DNA of 64,000 nucleotides from Patiria miniata (lineage: Eukaryota; Echinodermata; Asteroidea; Valvatida; Asterinidae), in assembly GCF_015706575.1 (NCBI RefSeq), contig NW_024037047.1:2174632-2238631 (forward strand). Reading direction: 5' to 3'. Positions 44,435-56,900 of the stretch are shown here, one piece after another (position 1 is the first letter of the stretch; each line of letters starts with the position of its first letter). The translations under genes and the position numbers were made by a program. The notes below the pieces were generated by a model, which saw only the letters and a program-made list of their open reading frames with translations, ran no database searches and was not told the origin of the DNA.

Positions 44435-45145
44435 GAATGTCGGACACTGCGCCCCATTTCCACGTCGCCCCATGTCACTTCGCCCCTAACCACTTCGCCC
44501 CATCCCCACTTCGCCCCATCCCCACTTCGCCCCATCCCCACTTCGCCCCATCCCCACTTCGCCCCATTCCCACTTCGCCCCATCCCCACTTCGCCCCATC
44601 CCCACTTCGCCCCATCCCCACTTCGCCCCATTCCCACTTCGCCCCATTCCCACTTCGCCCCATTCCCACTTCGCCCCATTCCCACTTCGCCCCATTCCCA
44701 CTTCGCCCCATCCCCACTTCGCCCCATCCCCACTTCGCCCCAGCTGTTACATGTAAAAAAAAAATCCTCATCTATTTTATTGGCTTAAAAACAATTCCAA
44801 CAGATTCACTAATTGCTAACCAACGGAAAGAATTAGCCCACCAACATTGACCAAATAAACAATTCATAACCAACCTCTCAAGCTATCACTCTCCCCTACC
44901 GAGAAAAAAAGCTTGAAGTAAAAGATCCAACTTTGTTCCTAACCCGGCTATACCAACCCGTCTCCCACTTATCTGAGAACGACAATACCTTTGACATCCT
45001 AATTTCACTCTTGGAGGAACCAATCTACATGGGGCGAAGTGGGGATGGGGCGAAGTGCGGATGGGGCGAAGTGGGGATGGGGCGAAGTGGTTAGGGGCGA
45101 AGTGACATGGGGCGACGTGGAAATGGGGCGAAGCGTCCGACACCC
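44435..45145. mobile_element. 711-bp foldback with 16-bp minisatellite arms, 8-bp target duplication
   Basis: Inverted ends GTCGGACACTGCG and CGAAGCGTCCGAC continue with CCACGTCGCCCCATGTCAC and CACTTCGCCCCTAACC. Each arm then carries tandem CCCCACTTCGCCCCAT (16 bp): about 18 copies at the left (44495-44745), about five at the right (45029-45090, inverted). CTTTTGAT flanks both ends (44427-44434, 45146-45153). It lies 176 bp upstream of the Ku70 ATG. Confidence 0.88.
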
Positions 45146-45215
45146 CTTTTGATCCGCTACATATAACCACGCACAATTTTGCCAATAGATAAATCACTTA
45201 CTTGTTAGGCTTCCT

Positions 45216-45470
45216 GGGTCATTCTATAAATTTGGGGTCCACTTTTTTTCCCGTCCCTGTTACATCTGACATCTATGATTGTATAATTTTGATGCACTCC
45301 TTAATGCAGTCATCCTCCAAGAGTGATTATGAATAGCAAACTACCTACCCAACAAATAAACAATCATTTGAAGTCACTTTTAATGATGCTTGAATGGCAA
45401 ATTACAAAGTACCAAGGTAACAGGGACGGGTAAATGTCACACTTTGGACCCCAAATTTATAGAATGACCC
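45216..45470. mobile_element. 255-bp MITE, TCCT target duplication
   Basis: The ends GGGTCATTCTATAAATTTGG and CCAAATTTATAGAATGACCC are perfectly inverted. CCCGTCCCTGTTAC / GTAACAGGGACGGG are inverted subterminally. TCCT lies on each side. It sits between Ku70 and M1AP. Confidence 0.85.
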
Positions 45471-46231
45471 TCCTGTGAATTTACACGAGTGTTGGATCTG
45501 TCATTGTCAAGAAATTCGAAGTAAAATACGGCACAACTTTGTCACAACGAGTGTTTTCAAAATGATCAGAAAATCAAAGACAGGCATGACACTCTGGTAC
45601 CGGTACCTCGAGTTCCGCAAGCGCAAAACGGTAGGAGTATCACAAGTGGGTACCCGACTAACCATCTTACATGGCAGGATGACCGTAATACCAAGTAAAA
45701 TTCTGCTACTTAGTGCTAGTGTGTAAAATCCACTTCAAAAGTCTGCCAATCACCCAGTATATGTTGCTGTTCCATTGTGTAAGGGTTTGTTTCAGGGTTT
45801 TCAAAACAAATGTGCCCATATTTCTCCACTCTTTTTCATTGTCCTTTATCTACATAATTCTGCCGAAAAAAATATTCTGCTGGATTTTCTGTACAACTGA
45901 TTTTTGTATGCAAATATTCTGTCAAATGTAGCCGAAATTCGGCTAGAACAGTCACTCGATCACAATAGAGTGTTTTTATTATAGATTGAAGCATGGCTAT
46001 GTATATAGCCACGTTCACGGGTTTAGTTGGTACCCCGCTATGAATGATGTTTCTCGTGTATGGCAAACTGTTTATCCACAAAAGTAAAGCGTTGAATCTT
46101 GAGAGCGCATGCGCAGTATGCAGTAATTCCTTTCTTAAATAAAGTGGCTTATGTACACAAGCATGAGTAGACAGATGCGAGCACTATACGACCTGACGGC
46201 CATGTCATACGGCTTAAGAATGCACCTGACT
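45471..46231. other. Intergenic DNA between XRCC6 and M1AP
   Basis: No gene, array or clear element is recognised. CTGGTACCGGTACC near 45594 is a short palindrome. Any regulatory sequence shared by the divergent pair could lie here, but none is identifiable by eye. Confidence 0.4.
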
Positions 46232-47209
46232 TAGTCCGAGTAACTTGGACCCAACTTATCGCCTTTTTAAAAATTTGGACATGGTCTGGCGATAGTAGGG
46301 TCCAAGCCCATTCCTCGACCTAGACAACACAGTCACTGACAGTCCCAAAAACCAACATTTTCCAACAAAAAACATCAGATTTCACCTTCAAAACGGCCTC
46401 CAAATTACTAGATATGTCACCTGAGGTACAAGTAGACATAGATGATTAAGATGGTTGTACTTAAGTTTACTTACGATCCGGAAAAAAAGTGAAATTTTCC
46501 GTTCAATTCTGGAGACCCCCTCTGCCTAGGTTGTCGTTGTTGTGCTCACGTTCAAAACTGCATGATAATGGCGTCTGACCTCGACCTCATGCAAATGTGG
46601 TGCGGCGCGCTTGCGCATAATGCACATAATGCAGCATACACGGCAGATTCCCCTGCGCCGCGCCGACGACTGTTTCCTGATGTAGAGCGCTGTGTAAGTT
46701 CGCGGTACGCCTGGCTAGCCAGCGCGACTCCCAAGCGTACCGCGAACTTACACAGCGCTCTACATCAGGAAACAGTCGTCGGCACGGCGCAGGGGAATCT
46801 GCCGTGTATGATGCAGTGCATTATGCGCAAGCGCACCGCACCACATTTGCATGAGGTCGAGGTCAGACGCCATTATCATGCAGTTTTGAACGTGAGCACA
46901 ACAACGACAACCTAGGCAGAGGGGGTCTCCAGAATTGAACGGAAAATTTCACTTTTTTTCCGGATCGTAAGTAAACTTAAGTACAACCATCTTAATCATC
47001 TATGTCTACTTGTACCTCAGGTGACATATCTAGTAATTTGGAGGCCGTTTTGAAGGTGAAATCTGATGTTTTTTGTTGGAAAATGTTGGTTTTTGGGACT
47101 GTCAGTGACTGTGTTGTCTAGGTCGAGGAATGGGCTTGGACCCTACTATCGCCAGACCATGTCCAAATTTTTAAAAAGGCGATAAGTTGGGTCCAAGTTA
47201 CTCGGACTA
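46232..47209. mobile_element. 978-bp near-perfect palindrome with 9-bp target duplication
   Basis: Left arm starts TAGTCCGAGTAACTTGGACC and the right arm ends with its exact inverse. Arms are about 470-480 bp and differ at only a handful of positions, around a ~24-bp loop near 46711-46735. CACCTGACT occurs directly outside both ends (46223-46231, 47210-47218). No convincing ORF. A 9-bp duplication with very long TIRs resembles Mutator-like foldbacks. Confidence 0.92.
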
Positions 47210-47218
47210 CACCTGACT

Positions 47219-47912
47219 GAGAAAAAAATGCGAGACGGGCCCATTTACCCCCCCCCCCCCCCCCCTGGCCCCAAGGGGAAAAAAAAACGAAAAATCCCCG
47301 CCCATCACAATAATACGGAAACGAGTGTACATAAATGACACTCTCAAAATTTATTTCAATTTTTATCCGTAAACACACGATACGCCATAGTTTCAAGCGT
47401 TAATAAACTTTTTTCACGAAATACATGCTGTGTATTTCCTGGAACTGGCAAGAACAACATCGACCTGTCGACGCAAATATTGTTCTGTCTTTACAGCAAT
47501 TCACAAAAGATAAGTTCCTATCTGAACAGATATCCAAACCCTACATACTTCACCTACTACTTCAACCAATCAGTCAAATCTTGGAGAGTATAGACTAGAA
47601 AATAGACAATTTCGTGTTCATAAAAAATGCAACTTCTCACATGTTCGGGCTTGTTGTTGGTATTCGGGTTGACCTTTGACCGAACTGGAGCACTCGGCGC
47701 GCGCGCGCGCGGCAAATGAAGGTCAACAAATGGGCCAGTCACGAAGCCGTGTGTAAAAAAGAGAAGTGAATATTCATAGTAAACTTTTTGATGAATATTC
47801 ATGTGTGCCTGCCTCAAAAAATTTCAGCTGGAAATGTGCTGTCATGTTGTTCCTGCATCATTTTGGCATTTGATTTTTGGCCTTCAGAGTACAGTGTTGT
47901 TGGACATCAAAA
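47219..47912. other. Upstream flank of M1AP
   Basis: No gene is seen. There is a poly-C run near 47250 and a GCGCGC run near 47697-47712. The M1AP promoter and 5' UTR probably lie in the right part; no TATA-like element stands out. Confidence 0.4.
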
Positions 47913-47955
47913 ATGGACAAGCAACCAACAAGGGTCGTGTTTGCACGTCAGCCAG
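47913..47955 (+). CDS. m1ap: M1AP exon 1 (start codon)
   Basis: 43 nt. ATG with AAAA upstream encodes MDKQPTRVVFARQP plus one base, then donor GTATAA. Joined to exon 2 it gives RQPARILLVDF, parallel to human QQPPRLLIVDI. Chosen by phase, similarity at the junction and the only suitable ATG-donor pair found upstream. Confidence 0.75.
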
Positions 47956-50900
47956 GTATAAAAAGAAACGAATAGACTTCTCTACAATATATCATGTGTT
48001 TTTTGTGGCGCTTATTTGAAGCTCAAAACTGTCAAAAGCAAACACGTTTCGGCAGCCATGTTTTCATGGTTATTTTCAGTTTCATGGTGTAACACTAACA
48101 AATGCTGTTAAATCATGTCTAATGCTAAGGTCTGGCTTATTTCTATGACTGTTGATAAGAATAAGTGTTAGTAGCTAGTATATATGTTTTCGACCCCCCA
48201 AACCCCCTCTCTGGATCCGTGCCTGATTAAGCAAATGTTTTCTTGCAAAACACAATTCTAATTGCTAGCCTAATTTATTTTTGTTTCTGATAGAGTCTGT
48301 TCGCCTATTTTCAGCATTTTCCGTGTCTGTTTGTTCATCATTTCATGCAGGGAAGTAGCCCCACTAGTGTGGCCGTCGGTATGCTGCGCTGAACCTCTGA
48401 GCGCAGCATACCGACGGCCACACTAGTGGGGCTAGCAGGGAAGGGACTTTTTTTAAACGTATTAACGTTGGTGGCTATCGTAAGCAGCAAATATATATCA
48501 CCATTTATAACTAGGCCTACCCTTCCAACCAGAGATTTTTTGGGGGGGGGGGGACTCTTTTAATACTTTCTTAAGGGCTTATACTATATGCCTAGCCCAG
48601 GTTGGACGAAGTCTTCATTGCCATACGACTCCCTCCGTAACATAGGGAGGAAAGGGAGTCCACCAGGGCTAACTATAGGCCCTACTTGCATGACTTGTTT
48701 TTAATCAAATGGTACGTTTTATAATAGAATAGATTTAATTTTTTTCCCTAGTGATCTGTGGCTTTGGGGTTTTTTTTTAAGGGAAATAAAATCCAAGATC
48801 CATTAGGTTGAAAGTCTGGTTCCAAGAGCATAAAATCTTGACGTTGAAATGAATATTGTCAATGTCAGATCAGGGGACCAGACAGTCGACTGCTGTAACG
48901 ATAGCCACTGCGTGACTTTTAATCTCCACTAACCCCCTCCAAGTAAATTTTGATTAGTCGTGTGCCATTTTCTCTCCTCATGCAGCTCGTATCTTACTAG
49001 TTGACTTCTCCCCGCCCCTCACAGCGGGTATGTGTAACAATATCCACAAATCTTTGGAGGAATTGTTTGCTGTAGTCTGCAGCATGGCTGGCCCGTCGCG
49101 CATCCCCTACTTTGGTCTTTATGCCCTGGGCACACACGCAGAGGTAAGTGTGCAGTCTCAAAATTAAAGATTAGATGCAAAGGTACAAGTTAACATGTAC
49201 CTGCAGTATCATCTTGATCCAGTGAAGGCGCTGGTGCACTGCCTGTAGTGCATGAGAACACCAATTGATTTGAGCTAAAAGAGGATACGTAGAGTATCAT
49301 TGTGCATTTTTTTCAAGCAACAAAATGCTCAAAATCTAACGAAGGTTGCTGAACAACTGATCTGATGAACTTTTAGCTCAGTGAATGCTGTATATTCCAA
49401 GAAAAGCAATATTCTAGGATCTTGATTTCAATTCAAAAGTTGGCAAGTCATGTTTTGAATTGCGCCCAGAGACACCCCCTCCCTCCCCCCCCCCCCCCCC
49501 TCAGAAAAGTACAATGAAGGAAACAATTTAAGGAAAGGTGTTTCATGAAGAGCACCACCTATATTGTCATGGGTACACCCCCCCCCCTCCATAGAAGAGT
49601 ATTAAAAAGAAAGGAAACACAAGAAAAAGGTGTTTCATAGTTTTGTTTACTTGCTGCAAAGAAGAGCACCCCCTATATCGTCAGCTTTCAGTAGTGCCTC
49701 TGATAGTGAGATGGTGTCCATTCCCCCCCCCCCCCACATTTTTTATTCGAAACGGCGGGCTGACCAAAAAAAAATCCTGGCTACTGGCACCTTCCAAGGC
49801 AGAGTGTCCCCTTGGCCACCCTGTCAGCAAAATCTCGGATACACAACTGTACCTGTTATTGTTATAATAATAATAATAACAGGTTCTTATACAGCGCTTT
49901 TAACTAAGATCAAAGCGCTTTACATTATTATTACCCCTAATCATTGGGCCAATTAAACATTCCATATACCATCTCAGCTCCCTGGGGAGTATACAGCTTG
50001 ATGCTGCCTGTTAGGCACAAGGAAGCTAATTCAATCACAATAACCATCACTGCCCTCATACATGTAGGTACCCATTTACTCCTGGGTGGAGAGAAGCAAT
50101 GAGTGACAAAGTGCCTTGCTCAAGGGCACACGCACCATGACCCCGCCAGGACTCGAACCCACGACCTGCAGCTTTACCCACAGACCACGAATCAGTGCCC
50201 TTAACCACGAGGCCACAGCACTCCTGATTTTATAACTCCTTCGATTTAATATAGAATCTTCTCCCACTGCAACACGTCAAAGGCAACTTTCAGAGGCTGT
50301 ACAACGCCCTGCAGGAGCTGAAGTCATTCCCCATAGATGGGTTTATGATGAGAGAGCCAGGAGATAATCTAGGGCAGGCACTACGAGAGGCGACCCTGCA
50401 GTTCCGACGGCAGGCTCAGACACTTCGACAGGTAGGAAATATTCATTTGGACTTTTTTACTTTATCCGGTCTGAAGTGGTTTCTTTTCCTTATTATGTTT
50501 TATTTAAAGATAGAGTCCATCATTTGTAGTTTGTGCATTTTGTTCGTTTGAAGCAACAAAAGTGTTCAAAATTTAATGAAGGATACTGAACAACTAACCT
50601 GATGAAGTTTCAGCTCAGCTTCAGCTGTATATTCCGAGAAAAACAGCATTCTAGGATCTCAATTTCAAATCAAAAGTTGCTGAATCATGTTTTGAATTGT
50701 TTTGAATTGCAGCTATATATGCGATGTCGCGCACTGATCCGATGAATTATAGCAACCGCGCGCGCCTGTGCGTCGTGCCAATGCTTGCGTGCGCTGCTAC
50801 TAATTTAAATTTTCCTACGGTGCGTCTTAAGACGCACCGTTGGAAAGGCCTTCTTTCGTTGATTACTTCAAAATGATAGCTTGCCAGAAAGATTAATTTC

Positions 50901-53900
50901 ACAGGGAGCTTAGTCCACTTACTATCTTTCAACCAAGTATGTTTTTCAACAATAATACACCAGTTACTTTTTCGGATGGCTGCAAATGATGGACTATTGC
51001 TTTAAACAGAAAAGGCTACAGTTTTTTAACTTGAGATGTTTTCAACTCTCTGAAAATACACTTTTTTTTCCTTTTTTTTTATATTAAGGTATTTTTCGAA
51101 CATCCCAACAACAAAAATGTATTCAACAGACCTTTATCATGCTGCCACCATTTCAGTCTTGTTCCCTGTACCCATAACAGTACTAAATGATAATTTTTTG
51201 TGCAAAAAGGAACCAGACTATTTTTTCTTCTAGCGTCGCTTTGGGTATACGTTGCTTTGAATGGGAAAAAATCATGATGGTTGCAACCTGATAACGGTCT
51301 ATAGCACTGAAAACTGGAGAAACAAAGTACAAAAGTTTTTAAAATGCGCTGTTTTGATGTAAGCCCAACTATACATGTTGAATATATCACATCTATATCC
51401 TGAAGAGTGCCCCCTAGTGTAATGTGGTGTCCAGCCCCCCCCCCCCCCCCCCTCCCCACTTTTCCAATTTCCATGGCCGGGGAAATTTTTTGATTTTGGT
51501 CATCCTCCATCCCCCCTCCCACCCGCAGGCACAGATTTACGCCAATGCACTGCCTGGAAAAGAGAGTCATCATGAAATACCTTTGTTTGTTGAATTCCCC
51601 AGATGACCGGATTTAGTGCCCAGCTAGAAGTCACCATCCTGACATGCCGTCAAGGGACATCAGTAACCAAACAGATCAGCGAGATTCTACCCGAGATGGA
51701 TCTAACATCACTACGAGTGAGTAGCATGTCTCTTTAACAGCATGTAGGATCATTTGGTTTTCATGCATTTTGTTCATTTCCAATGATAGTAAGTAAAGTC
51801 TGTCCCGAGCCAATGTGGCCCATCAGGCCGGCGTTTATCTCCGGTTTCAGTAGCATGAAACGACTGAGAATATTTCTACTCCCCCTGGATGGGATGCTAG
51901 TCCATCGCAGGTTACTCCCCAGCTAATGCCGGTACCCATTTATACTCCTGGGTGGAGAGGGGCAAGTGGGGGTGAAGTACCTTGCCCAAGGACACAATAT
52001 ATGACCAGCGGCTGCATTCGAACCCCGGACCCTCTGATCATGAGTCACGAACCCTAACCACTAGGCCACACGCTCCCCCTATTTCCAATGATAACCAAAC
52101 TCAAAATCCAAAGAAGAATGTTGAAAACCTAACCTTGGGAAGTGTCAGCATGCAAGTACCAGTATGTAATTAAACAATTTTGAAACAAATGCCACGTTTC
52201 AATGCGATAGAATGCCATGGGTCAGTGGTTATGGTGTTGGACTCATGAACGTTGATACTTGGGTTCCAACCCTGCCTGGAACCTTGTGTCTGTGCCCTTG
52301 GGCAAGACACTTAACTACAATTGCCTCTCTCCACCCACGAAACTGAATGCGTACCCGTGAGGGTAGAGGACGGGAAGAGTGCTGATATCGGCTGCCGTGT
52401 GGTCTCGTGGCCTGATGAACGGGGGTATTGTAAAGCCCAAAGGGTGCTGCATGTGGTCTAATGGTTACAGTGTTCGACTCGTGTGCCGTGGTACATGGGT
52501 TCGAATCCTGACCGTGGGAACATGATGCTTGTGCTCTTGAGCAAGGCACTTTGACATTATTGCATCGTCCTTCGGATAAGACATAAAGCCGTAGGTCCAG
52601 TGTGTTGCGCAATGCAAGTTAAAGAACCCAGTAACACTTCTCGATAAAAAGAAGGGGTTTGCCCCAGTGTTTCTGGCAGTGGCTGCTTAATGTAAACCCT
52701 TAAAAAGGTGTTACATAATGGTTCTCATATTTCCCATGTTCTTCAGTTACCTGTCTCTAACAAAAGACAATAATTTCCGGCACCCTGAGTGCCTTGTTGG
52801 TAGATAAATGTGCTATATACCACTTGGGTAATTATATTAAAGCCCTTTGAGATTATATATAGCCTAAGCATAATTCTCTTTTTTTAAAAGTTTTTTTCTC
52901 CATTCTTTCATACAGCGGATCCAAGTTGTTACAATACAGAGCAGACCCAGCGGTCTCATGTTCCTTGATCCCTCGATCATGTTAGACGACAGTGACAGTT
53001 CACCATCCATCAAATCGGAAGTTAGGTCGCCTGTAACTCACTCACCGGGGAGTGACCCGCTAGCACTAGGTGCTGTGGAGGTTACTTCAGTAGAACAAGG
53101 TACACACAAAAGAAAAAAGAAATAAAGAAAGAAATAGAAATTTTTAAAAATGGGGGGAAAATGTATGTTTTACCACTGGAGCAACCCCAGAAGTAATCAG
53201 GGCTAGCATCTTAAAAATAAACTTAAAACATGTAAATGAGACTTGCATGGTGGACATGAATAACAGTGTTGTAGTACCGTACTCCTACTCGTACTCGAAT
53301 GTCAAAGTACTCGTACTCGAAATGACGGTACTCGTACTCGGGCAGCAAAGTACTCGTACTTGACTGTCAAAATTGTACTCGATCATCAAAGTACTCGTAC
53401 TCGTATAGCAGTACTCGGGGGGGGGGGGGAATGGTTCAGCTTGACTATATTACAGAGACTTGTTTTATCGATTCTTTCAGTTTGAAATAGTTGATTGGCT
53501 TGTGGAGAAATCAAAGTTTCCTGATTTTCTGTTGTGCATGTCAGGACAAACACATTTAACAGCTAGCCGTGAGTGGGTCTGTATATCGATTTGACTGGGC
53601 CTGGGCCATTTACGCGCAATAAACCATTTGCTGTATGGCCGTATTTGGAAATACAAGTACTTGTACTCGGACTCGTACTCGGAAGTACAAATACTCGTAC
53701 TTGCACTCGTAAGAACTTTCTGCTATAGTAAGCAGGGATTTTTCGCTAACGGTAAGCAGAGCCCAGAAATTGGGCCCACTTCGTCATCAGTCTCCTCGAC
53801 TAGAATCCTGCAACAATGAATGATGAGTTTCAGCTGATTCAAGTCCGTACTTACTTGTATCTATCCTCTTTGCAGATGAGATCAGCCTTCAAGACTTTTT

Positions 53901-56900
53901 CCGTGGCTGGCTTCATGACTCTGGGACGGATCGAGAACATCTTCACCTCCGACTTCCTCCAACAAGTATGTCGTAAATAACGGACGCTGCAAAAAACTGA
54001 TTAGTGCTGTGAAGTGGAATCACTCAGTGAAGAGTTTAAATTATAAAGGCCCAGTATGGACCGATTACTAAAAGTTGTAGTCACAAGTCCTTTCATATGG
54101 TCGAATCACAAATCATAAGGTCCATCACAAGTCAAGTCATAAGGTCCATCACAATATCATAAGGACCAGTCACATCATAAGGTCCATCACAAATGTAATT
54201 ATTTAGCTAAATTTCAAGTCAAATCATAAGGTTCATCACAAGTCAAATCATAAGATCTATCATAAGTCAAATGACAAGTCAAATCAGAAGGTCCGTCATA
54301 AGTCAAACCATAAGGTCCATCACAAGTCAAATCATAAGGTCTATCACAAGTCAAATCGTAAGGTCCATCACAAGTCAAATCGTAAGGTCCATCACAAGCC
54401 AAATCATAAGGTCCATCACAAGTCAAATCATAAGGTCCATCACAAGTCAAATCATAAGGGCCATCACAAGTCAAATCATAAGGTCCATCACAAGTCAAAT
54501 CATAAGGTCCATCACAAGTCAAATCATAAGGTCCATCACAAGTCAAATCATAAGGTCCATCACAAGTCCAATCATAAGGTCCATCACAAGTCAAATCATA
54601 AGGTCCATCACAAGTCAAATCATAAGGTCCATCACAAGTCAAATCATAAGGTCCATCACAAGTCAAATCAAAAGGTCAAATCACAAATCATAAGGTACAT
54701 CACAAGTCAAATCATAAGTACCGTTATCAGTTAAATCATAAGGTCCATCACAAATCAAGTCATAAGGTCCATCACAGAATCATTAGGTCCATCACCAGTC
54801 AAATCATAAGGTCCATCACAAATGTAATTATTTAGCTAAATTTCAAGTCAAATCAGAAAGTCCATCACAAGTCATATTATAAGGTCCATCATAAGTCATA
54901 TCTTAAATTCTAAGTTTTTGCGATACTGCTTACAGGCATAATGGAGAAAACCAGTCCCTAAAAACGGGTGGGGCTTAAATAGAGGAGGCAAGTGTTCCAC
55001 CAGCTATATGTCTCGTTCAAATGATGTCATTTCCTACAGACCATCCACGTGCATCGGCATTTTGAGCGTCAACTTGCACAACGCGCATCGGCTGCGTCGT
55101 ATAGCGAACACATTTCGAGCAACAAGCGCGTGTTTGGAACATTTTCAACACTGCGCAGTGCGTGCTTGATTGCGTACACTACGCAGTTGCAGTTATCCTA
55201 CAGAGATGGCCTTCATTGAACGAGCCCTATACAAGTCAAAAGGGTGCACCAAGGAGCAATGCAAACAATGCACAACAAAACAAGATCTCAAAATTGTGCA
55301 ATTTGCACTGTTCAATTTTAGAATACATCCCTGCTTTCTGAGGAACTACCATTTTTTTTCTGCAGCTATTGGAGACGATTGGTTGACGCTGAAATGTGAC
55401 CTCCAAGAACGCTTCCTCAACCCGTCCCTGTTTCCTTTCCAAACACAATTTGTAAGTTTTCTTAATAAACAAGTTTCCGCAGCAGAAGCGGTGCTCCCAA
55501 ATGTACTCACAAGTTTCATATGCAACACAGTTTTCAAACAGAAGTTACAAACTCCACCTCAGTAAAATGTGGACGATTGAGCATGAAATCTTGCCATCTA
55601 CCTTTTTACAAATGGAATGAATGTTGGCATTTCTTTACTTAAGTTGGTGCAGGTTCGAATCCAAGCAAAGTCATGAAAATTAACTACTTTGACATAGGGC
55701 CTACAATGTATGTGACTGGCTCCACAAAAAGGGTATTAAGTTGCGCTGAGCATTATTGTGTAATGGCCCGCTCAACATTGAGAGGGAGAAAATTTTGTCA
55801 AAATGTGATTTTCATCTTTTGTCACAAAAGACATCTTTAATACCTACAGTTTCAGGTTTCATTCACAGAAATGTTGATTTTGATGAAGAAAGTGGAAACA
55901 AAACAACCATTTTGTGCGTATCATTCTGTTCAACAAAGCCATCTATTTCAAAGCCTGTTTTCTCAGTTGTGTAATTTGAACTGTGCAGATACGTCATATC
56001 TCCAGAACTGGAGGGGCAATGGAGCTCTATTACATGTTATACCAAATAAAAGCTTACATTGTCGGCTTTCCAACCATGTATATTTATCAATTTCACTTTT
56101 CTGCGACATGATACCCTTTTTGTGGAGCCGGTCACTTATAAAGTTAGTAGTGAATATTATTGAGTGGGAATCTTGACCTTTATCTTAAACAACTAGTTGT
56201 TAAAATTTCTATGCTTGCAAATAAGAGGTTACAGGTTCGAATCCCAGCATGTTGACTAAACTCCCATGTGTGTGTGCAGGATATCCATGGGAGTGTTGTT
56301 CCGGGCAAACCAGTCACCAATCCGGTACCCTCCAGCAAAGCCACCTCCAGCACAGCACCAATCATCACGCTCCGTACAATCCAAATGGCACAAGTGGCGG
56401 GGATATGTGATTCAATTGTAAGTAGACATTTTTCGGGGTAAGAATCAAGACAAACATAAATACATTGTAATGCTTATATTGCACTTTCCATCGTATCAAC
56501 AATCTCAAAGCGCTTCACAATTATTTCCCCATTCATCAGGCTACGAGACCACGCAACAGCTGATATCAGCTCGCATTTGGTCCTTTACCCTCACAGGTAC
56601 CCATTCATACTCCTGGGTGGAGAGAGACAATTCAGGAGATTCACGATGTAGTGGGCCACCAACAGTTTGCCGTGGAGAGTCCATTTTTCAAGTTTACGGT
56701 CAACAAAACATGGCCCATCTTACTAATGGAGATCAATGGTGTCAGTAGACAACTTGAGCTAATTTGTTATAGATTGGGCATATAGCGTTCTGCCGGCCGC
56801 CTTACAAAAAAACACCATATTGATAAAATTTTAAAAAGGGCAAACAGATACTTGAATCATACACTTAGGAAACTACTGAATGGAAAAACTAACAATTTCA

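Noticed and set aside
44335-44850. Long ORFs with MGMGRSGNGAKW-type repeats on both strands
   Set aside because: They are translations of the 16-bp minisatellite in the foldback at 44435-45145.
46562-46915. 117-codon ORF across the palindrome centre
   Set aside because: It is largely self-complementary sequence of the foldback and resembles no family.
54214-54693. ORFs with TCDGPYDL or RSITSQI repeats
   Set aside because: They are translations of the 24-bp intronic minisatellite.
55170-55365. Extension of M1AP exon 7 upstream as a separate 131-residue protein
   Set aside because: A strong acceptor lies at 55365 and the protein matches M1AP only after it; the upstream frame is intronic.
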